This document shows positions 31,774-36,560 of a DNA stretch of 36,560 bases, piece by piece. Numbering within the stretch: position 1 is the first letter of the stretch; each line of letters begins with the position of its first letter. The stretch is from assembly GCA_024196135.1 (NCBI GenBank), contig JAMQCK010000217.1, positions 1-36,560 of the forward strand. The letters run 5' to 3'. Source of the DNA: Pleurotus ostreatus/Saccharomyces cerevisiae fusant. Its lineage: Eukaryota > Opisthokonta. The notes below the pieces were generated by a model that was not told the origin of the DNA, did not search any database, and was given only the letters and a program-made list of their open reading frames with translations. A program made the translations under genes and the position numbers.

Positions 31774-33535
31774 TTACTGCTTGATAAACAGCTCCGTGAA
31801 CTTGTCGACCGGCAGCTTCGCGAACGAGGGCGCGTCCGTGACCGTGTCCAAGATCTGCTTCTGCTGTTCGGTGGAGAAGTGGTGAGAGATATGCCTGCAA
31901 AGTGAGTTAGCAGTGTTTGGGGATTGAATGCATTCAAACTTTGGCACTGTCTGTGCAAAGCTCACCTCTGGAACTTGTTCATCAGCAGCGGCGTGCCCTC
32001 CGCGCGGCGGCGCTTGTGGCCGACGGGGTACTCGATCTCGACCTCGTCGAGGACGGTGCCGTCGTTGAGCTCGACGAGGAGCGCGTTGCCGATGGAGCGC
32101 TTCGCGGGGTCGTGGTAGTCGACGCTGAAGCGCTTGTCCTCGACGCAGAAGATCTTGGCGCGTAACGCGTCGATGCGCGGGTCCGCGGCGGCTTCGTCGG
32201 TGCTAGTAGATGGTTAGCTATGCATATTCGTGTGGAGGACGGGAGGCAAGCTTACTAGCTCTCCGAAGTCAACTCGCCGAAAATCAGCGGGTACGCAACC
32301 ATGTAGTTGATCGCATGGTCGCGGTCGGCAAAGTTGTCCAGCGGGCCCTGCTTGTCGATGATGCGCACCGCGGCCTCCTGCGTCCGGATGCGCACGGCCT
32401 TGATATCCTCCGCCGTCTTCCCCAGCACCTTCAAGCGCTCGTGCAGGATAAGCGCCGCCTCCACCGCCGTCTGCGCATGGAACTCCGCCGGGAACGAAAT
32501 CTTGAACAGCACGTTCTCCATGATATACGACCCGAACGGCTGCTGGAACTCGAAGGGCCGGCTCTTGAACAACACGTCGTAGAAGCCCCACGTCTTCGCG
32601 GTGAGCACGGAGGGCAGGCCCTTCTCGCCCTTCTGAACAAGGAGCGCGAGGTTGACGGCGCGCGAGCACGCGTCGCCGGCGGCCCAGGACTTGCGCGGGC
32701 CCGTGTTGGGCGCGTGCCGGTAGGTGCGGAGCGACTGGCCGTCGACGAAGGCCTGCGAGACGGCGTCGACGGTCTGGTCGCGCGTGAGGCCGAGCATCTT
32801 GGAGACGACGGCGGTGGAGGCGACCTTGACGAGGACGACGTGGTCGAGGCCGACGCGGTTGAAGGAGTTGAGGAGCGCGAGGCCGCCCTGGATTTCGTGC
32901 GCTTTGATCATGGCCTCCTGGAGGTCGTGCACGGTGAAGGTCTTGCCCGAGCGCGTGAGCCAGTCCGCGACGGCGAGGATGGCGCCCAAGTTGTCGGAGG
33001 GGTGACCCCCTGGGTGATGCGATGAGTACAGAGCGGGGATGGATCATGCAGACGTACATTCGGCAGCGAGGAAGCAGTCGTTGAAGTCCAACCATCGAAT
33101 GATCGTACCGATGTTGAACGCGCCGCGGATGGGATCCAACTGGTAGTTGGTCCCGAAGACCTTGGTGCCTACAAAGTGCAATCAGCGACTTTCTTCTCAG
33201 ACCTGAGATAGCATACCATTCGGCACGACCGTCCCCTCCACCACAGGTCCCAGCAGCTTCGAGCACGCCGGGAATCGCAAGCCCTCCAGCCCACACCCAA
33301 TGGTGTCGATCAAGCAGAGCCGCGCCGTCTCGTACGCAAGCTCAGAGTCAATCTTGTAGTTGTGCACATAGTCCGCAATATCCTGCAGGACCTTGTCCGG
33401 CTGCGGCCGGTGCGCCAGCTCGCCATGGGTAGAAGACATCGCGCGCACGATCAGTGGGGAGAACGTCGAGGGCCGGACGCGTGCAAGGGGCCTAGCGGTG
33501 TTGATGAAGCTCGGGCGCAGGACGCGGGACAGCAT
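31774..33535 (-). CDS. 2-methylcitrate dehydratase, mitochondrial (MmgE/PrpD family)
   Basis: Dehydrates 2-methylcitrate to 2-methyl-cis-aconitate in the methylcitrate cycle, which disposes of propionyl-CoA. Exons: 33535-33217, 33168-33058, 33009-32256, 32202-31966 and 31894-31774, giving 513 residues, the normal length for the fungal enzyme. The first 33 residues are arginine/serine-rich without acidic residues ([20 protein letters not shown]), a clear mitochondrial transit peptide. Conserved blocks are [37 protein letters not shown] (split by intron 2 inside the Trp codon, residues 132-150), [35 protein letters not shown] and [16 protein letters not shown]. An in-frame ATG at 33745 upstream is ignored because the transit peptide fits the start at 33535. 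It is convergent with RNASEH2B, 200 bp apart. Confidence 0.94.
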
Positions 33536-34192
33536 ATGCGGACGTGGTGGTGGTCGCGGACAACCTGCGGTCGCGGACGACGAGCGCGTGAAGTTAAGGC
33601 AGAGGCGACCACGGTTCGGCGACTCTCCTTCCCCGGTCCGTGGCTTCCCCACACTCCATCCGGGGCTAACGGAACCCCGCATCGTACCCCAAATCGGCAA
33701 AGCCCGATGTTCGACTTCAACTTTACCTCGGTTTCGAGTGCTCATTTGCCATTGTATCCACTCCTGGACCCCTTGTCAGGACTTACAAGCGCTCAGTGCC
33801 TCTCAAGTCTTTCTCTACTGCTTGGAAGATCACCAAGTCTCTTCACGAGAATTTCTGCGCGACCGCTCGGGCGCGCATCTGGCGGGTCTACTTTGAGTCT
33901 ACCCTAGCAGCCACTGCGAAGTCATGCAATGAAGAAGCCAAGAAGGCACTCTCTGGGTCATGCTTAAGACGCTCGCACGCAGGATTGAATTCTGCGCAAG
34001 AGATGCCGTCAGAATGAAAGCAGCCAAGCCGAGGTCCTCACATTCAGTGGGTCGAAAGGGAGCACTGCAGCAGGGGAATGAAAGAGAAATGGTATGCATG
34101 TATAGACCCCCCATAGACAGATAGATAAAAACACCTGTGAAGAAAAATGACAACCAAAACCCTCAGAAAACCAAGAAAGGGGAAAAGCACAT
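33536..34192. other. Intergenic region upstream of the PrpD gene
   Basis: About 660 bp holding the promoter of the 2-methylcitrate dehydratase gene and the 3' end of the BTB gene. The part from 34080 to 34180 is A-rich on the plus strand (T-rich on the transcribed minus strand), fitting a 3' untranslated region. No gene was seen. Confidence 0.45.
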
Positions 34193-35371
34193 CTACACAG
34201 TCGCCTTCATAAGAGGTGTGAGAAATTGTCGGGAGAGCAAAGAAACAGCCTACTCACATGTGCCATGGTCCAACCAACGACCACTTGCCACACTCTAGCC
34301 TCTATCGCGTCCTTGCATTTGCGACAGTCCACGCGTTCTTTCAGCTTCCCTAGTTTCTGTTGCAGCACGCTGGATATGATACCTTTACGAGTTATAAGTA
34401 TCGTGAAAATAATGCAACATATACGGCGTACCTGGATGCCCATCCACCAAAACCTCATTCACAGCCGCCGACCACTCGCGCGTCAAAATTTTCTGCGTCG
34501 AGAAACTGCACTCCTCCGTCTCCGAATGGAACGTCGGCGGCACCTCCAGCAGCTCCTTCAGCTTGTCCATTCGTCCGCGATGCAGTATCAACAGCTTCTT
34601 GAAGTACAACGAGCCCATCTCGATGGCGTCGTCGTCAGAGACGCGATAGAGGGGAAGGGACAGCAGGTACGCGGAGGCCACCTGCGCCAGCGCGAGGAGG
34701 TCGTGCGCGGCTGCGAGGCAGTACAGCTTGAGCGGGGCGAGCGCGGCCTGCTGCCGCAGCGACTCGAAAAGCACGGTGCTTGTGGCGACGTAGGACTGGG
34801 GGTCCATGCCGTATGTAGTAAGGCGTCGGACCGTGCCCGCCAGTGTCTCGAGGGATGGATTAAAATTCGACGGGGACGCGCCGTAGGCGATGTGCAGTAG
34901 CATATTCAGGACGTCCGCATTGTCGTCCACGCGCACGCGGATAGGCCTGCCGTCGGAGGGATTGGGAGAGCCCGAAGCCTCGCGGAGCGTGCCTGCGAAG
35001 TCGTTGCACGAGGCGCGTTGGAGGACGCGACTATTGACAAAAAAGTGGACCGCGTCGGAGGAGACGAGCTGGAAGTCGGGGGCGGGGGAGGGAATACGAG
35101 TGGCGGTGTCGTTGAACGCGGTGGACACGCAGTACATCTTTGGGGAGGCTGGGGTCTCCGGACTTCTTGGTGCGCTCTCCGGACTCGGGGCCGTCTCCCT
35201 GGGTTCCTCTGGTGATAGAGATGGCCCTACGGCGCCGTAGTCATCCCAGTCCACCGCGCTCGAGAAGTAGTCTGGCTCGAAAAACTGCTGCTCGAGCGCC
35301 TGCGACTCGAACGGCTCTTCGCAACTTGCTAGGTCGTACGTATCGTAGTATGTGTTGTCGTCCATGTTCAT
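34193..35371 (-). CDS. BTB/POZ domain protein
   Basis: Fungal BTB protein of unknown role; family members dimerise and may act as adaptors for Cullin-3 ubiquitin ligases or in transcription. Exons: 35371-34432, 34382-34258 and 34204-34193, giving 358 residues. Residues 1-85 are acidic and proline/serine-rich (EEPFESQALEQQFFEPDYF). The BTB fold follows from about residue 95: FQLVSSDAVHFFVNSRVLQRAS, then VRVDDNADVLNMLLHIAYG, then YGMDPQSYVATSTVLFESLRQQA, the usual pattern in Agaricomycete BTB proteins. A helical C-terminal part carries VDCRKCKDAIEARVW, with a CxxC pair. The final exon is only 12 bases (Ala-Thr-Val-stop). Reading through that intron instead gives a slightly longer tail, so the exact C-terminus is uncertain. 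A spliced 5' leader is suggested by a GTGCGT donor near 35435 and a CCCACAG acceptor just before the ATG. Confidence 0.72.
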
Positions 35372-36560
35372 CGTGGATGGTCTGTGGGGGAGTCGGTCAG
35401 CACAAAATCGAGCAGGACGGCAGGCGGGACGCACCACAAGCTCCCGGCGGTTGATATGCGGTAAACCTTTTTTGGAAGGAACCGCAAAAAAAGCTCCCAC
35501 CGCAGGCTTTATGTACCCTCCCTGCCCGCGCGAGACAGCCTCCAGGCTGGTTTACCAGGCTATCCTGGTAATCATAGCAGGCGACGGCTCCACTAAGGTC
35601 CCATGATAGAGAGGCTAGGCGAGGCTATCCATGAACTGCATGGATGACGGAGCAGAAGCGGTCCTGGAAGGACCAATGGAGGACGGTGGCAGGTGTAAAT
35701 GCCCATATGCGGAAGGTAGGCAAATCGTGGTTTTCCGAAAGGGAGGGACTGGACATCGTCAGCGCTCTCGCCTTGTGGCAGGGGTGAGCACGAATGATCT
35801 TCTTGATTGCCATGCTTGTCTGCGGGTGCCACCAAGGCCGGATAGCCCGCTGCAACGTAAAGCTTGAGGACGGTGCATATGGGGTTTGACATCAACGAGC
35901 GCAACGTATGAGCAAAAGAAAATTCATCATGTAGACGCTCTTGGCCTATCGTATCCACATAAGCTCCTGAGCTCGCGCTGAGCTTCATCGTATCCAAGAC
36001 GTAGCCGTAGAGGAGTTCGCGAGCCCTGTGTATGACGACGCACAGGACTCCGCCTCGGAAGCCTCGGTAGGCGCTAAGCTACTCGCCTTCTCAGACGAGG
36101 CTCTGCGCATTCCGTCCATGAGCGCTGACCATCATCAGGAAGACACACTCGACACTTGAACTTCAGCATGGCGCGCCAGGCGACTGCTAAAAGCCGTACG
36201 ACTGGAAAGGTCATTGGTCATAGATAGTGAGATAGCGCTTGAGCCTTTCACTCACCTCTAGGCTCTTCAGTTATACAGGTTTGCAACTTGGCATGGCCAC
36301 ATCACAACCCACGATTGAATAGGTTGCAGATCAGGAACGGAGGAATTGGTCGATAACTGTTCTCCAAAAAGGAGTATGTTCGAAGGTAGGAACCTGCATA
36401 CGGCCTCGTGCTACGAGCGGTGCTATCTTCGAGCAGTCCAGGAAGCCACTGAGTGACGGCATTAAAGAAAGGGATATCCAAATCGGGGCGCCCCTGGCCC
36501 TGAGTTTGCACATGTTGACTGATGACGGGGTTCGGCAAAGTGCGAGTCGCTTTTAAATTT
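35372..36560. other. Right-end region without a convincing gene
   Basis: Upstream of the BTB gene, then about 1.1 kb to the window edge. The first 150 bp should be the BTB leader and promoter (a CATAAAG element is near 35506 on the minus strand). A 134-codon frame at 35593-35997 and a 78-codon frame at 36302-36538, both minus strand, were examined. Neither shows a recognisable family, and the second could be an exon of a gene reaching beyond the window. A short palindrome lies at 35552-35571. Confidence 0.4.
35552..35571. repeat. Short perfect inverted repeat
   Basis: TTACCAGG and CCTGGTAA, 8 bp each, around the 4 bp loop CTAT. It lies about 180 bp upstream of the BTB start. A repeat this short can occur by chance. 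Confidence 0.4.

Noticed and set aside
32210..33025. Long plus-strand open frame (271 codons) opposite the 2-methylcitrate dehydratase gene
   Set aside because: It mirrors the well-supported minus-strand exon. GC-rich third positions remove stops from the opposite strand, and the translated product is Arg/Leu/Val-rich with no domain.
34226..34900. Plus-strand open frame (224 codons) opposite the BTB gene
   Set aside because: Antisense shadow of BTB exon 1 and its introns. The minus-strand reading has a coherent BTB pattern and splice sites, and this one has none.
35593..35997. 134-codon minus-strand open frame near the right end
   Set aside because: No recognisable domain, no splice-supported extension, and mixed composition unlike the coding regions in this window.
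36302..36538. 78-codon minus-strand open frame at the right edge
   Set aside because: It could be an exon of a gene beyond the window, but no motif or splice partner is visible, so it is not reported as a gene.

Overview
The window is nuclear DNA of a filamentous basidiomycete, most probably an Agaricomycete (polypore-like, a lower-confidence guess). The evidence is GC-rich coding sequence, many introns of about 45-70 bp with GTRNGT donors and YAG acceptors, and gene families typical of mushroom-forming fungi. No rRNA, tRNA, CRISPR array or intact transposon was recognised. All exon coordinates were worked out by eye from reading frame, splice signals and protein family patterns.

Layout, left to right. 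RRP12 (minus strand, 3' end cut off by the window). MET3/ATP sulfurylase (minus). A single-pass membrane protein of unknown function (minus). ERO1, the ER thiol oxidase (minus), head to head with intronless COG7 (plus), a Golgi tethering subunit. Then two tandem Zn2Cys6 transcription factors (plus), each with 13 exons and 12 introns at equivalent places; they are a clear local duplication. Next is a long proline-rich, probably disordered protein (plus), convergent with a microsomal-type epoxide hydrolase (minus).

From about 25.3 to 28.05 kb there is a gene-poor stretch. It holds two diverged copies of a sequence encoding a CCCH plus C-C-H-H double zinc motif, probably remains of a mobile-element protein. 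Beyond it, the splicing factor SLU7 (minus) is head to head with RNase H2 subunit B (plus), which converges on mitochondrial 2-methylcitrate dehydratase (minus). A BTB/POZ protein (minus) follows, and the last 1.2 kb shows no convincing gene.

Most genes are single-copy housekeeping functions: ribosome assembly, sulfate assimilation, oxidative protein folding, vesicle tethering, splicing, genome maintenance and propionyl-CoA disposal. They form no pathway cluster. I found no clear new multi-gene system. The observations most worth following up are the duplicated regulator pair, the paired zinc-motif repeats, the frame-changing tandem AG acceptor in SLU7's own last intron, and a group of ACGT-core motifs in the ERO1/COG7 shared promoter.
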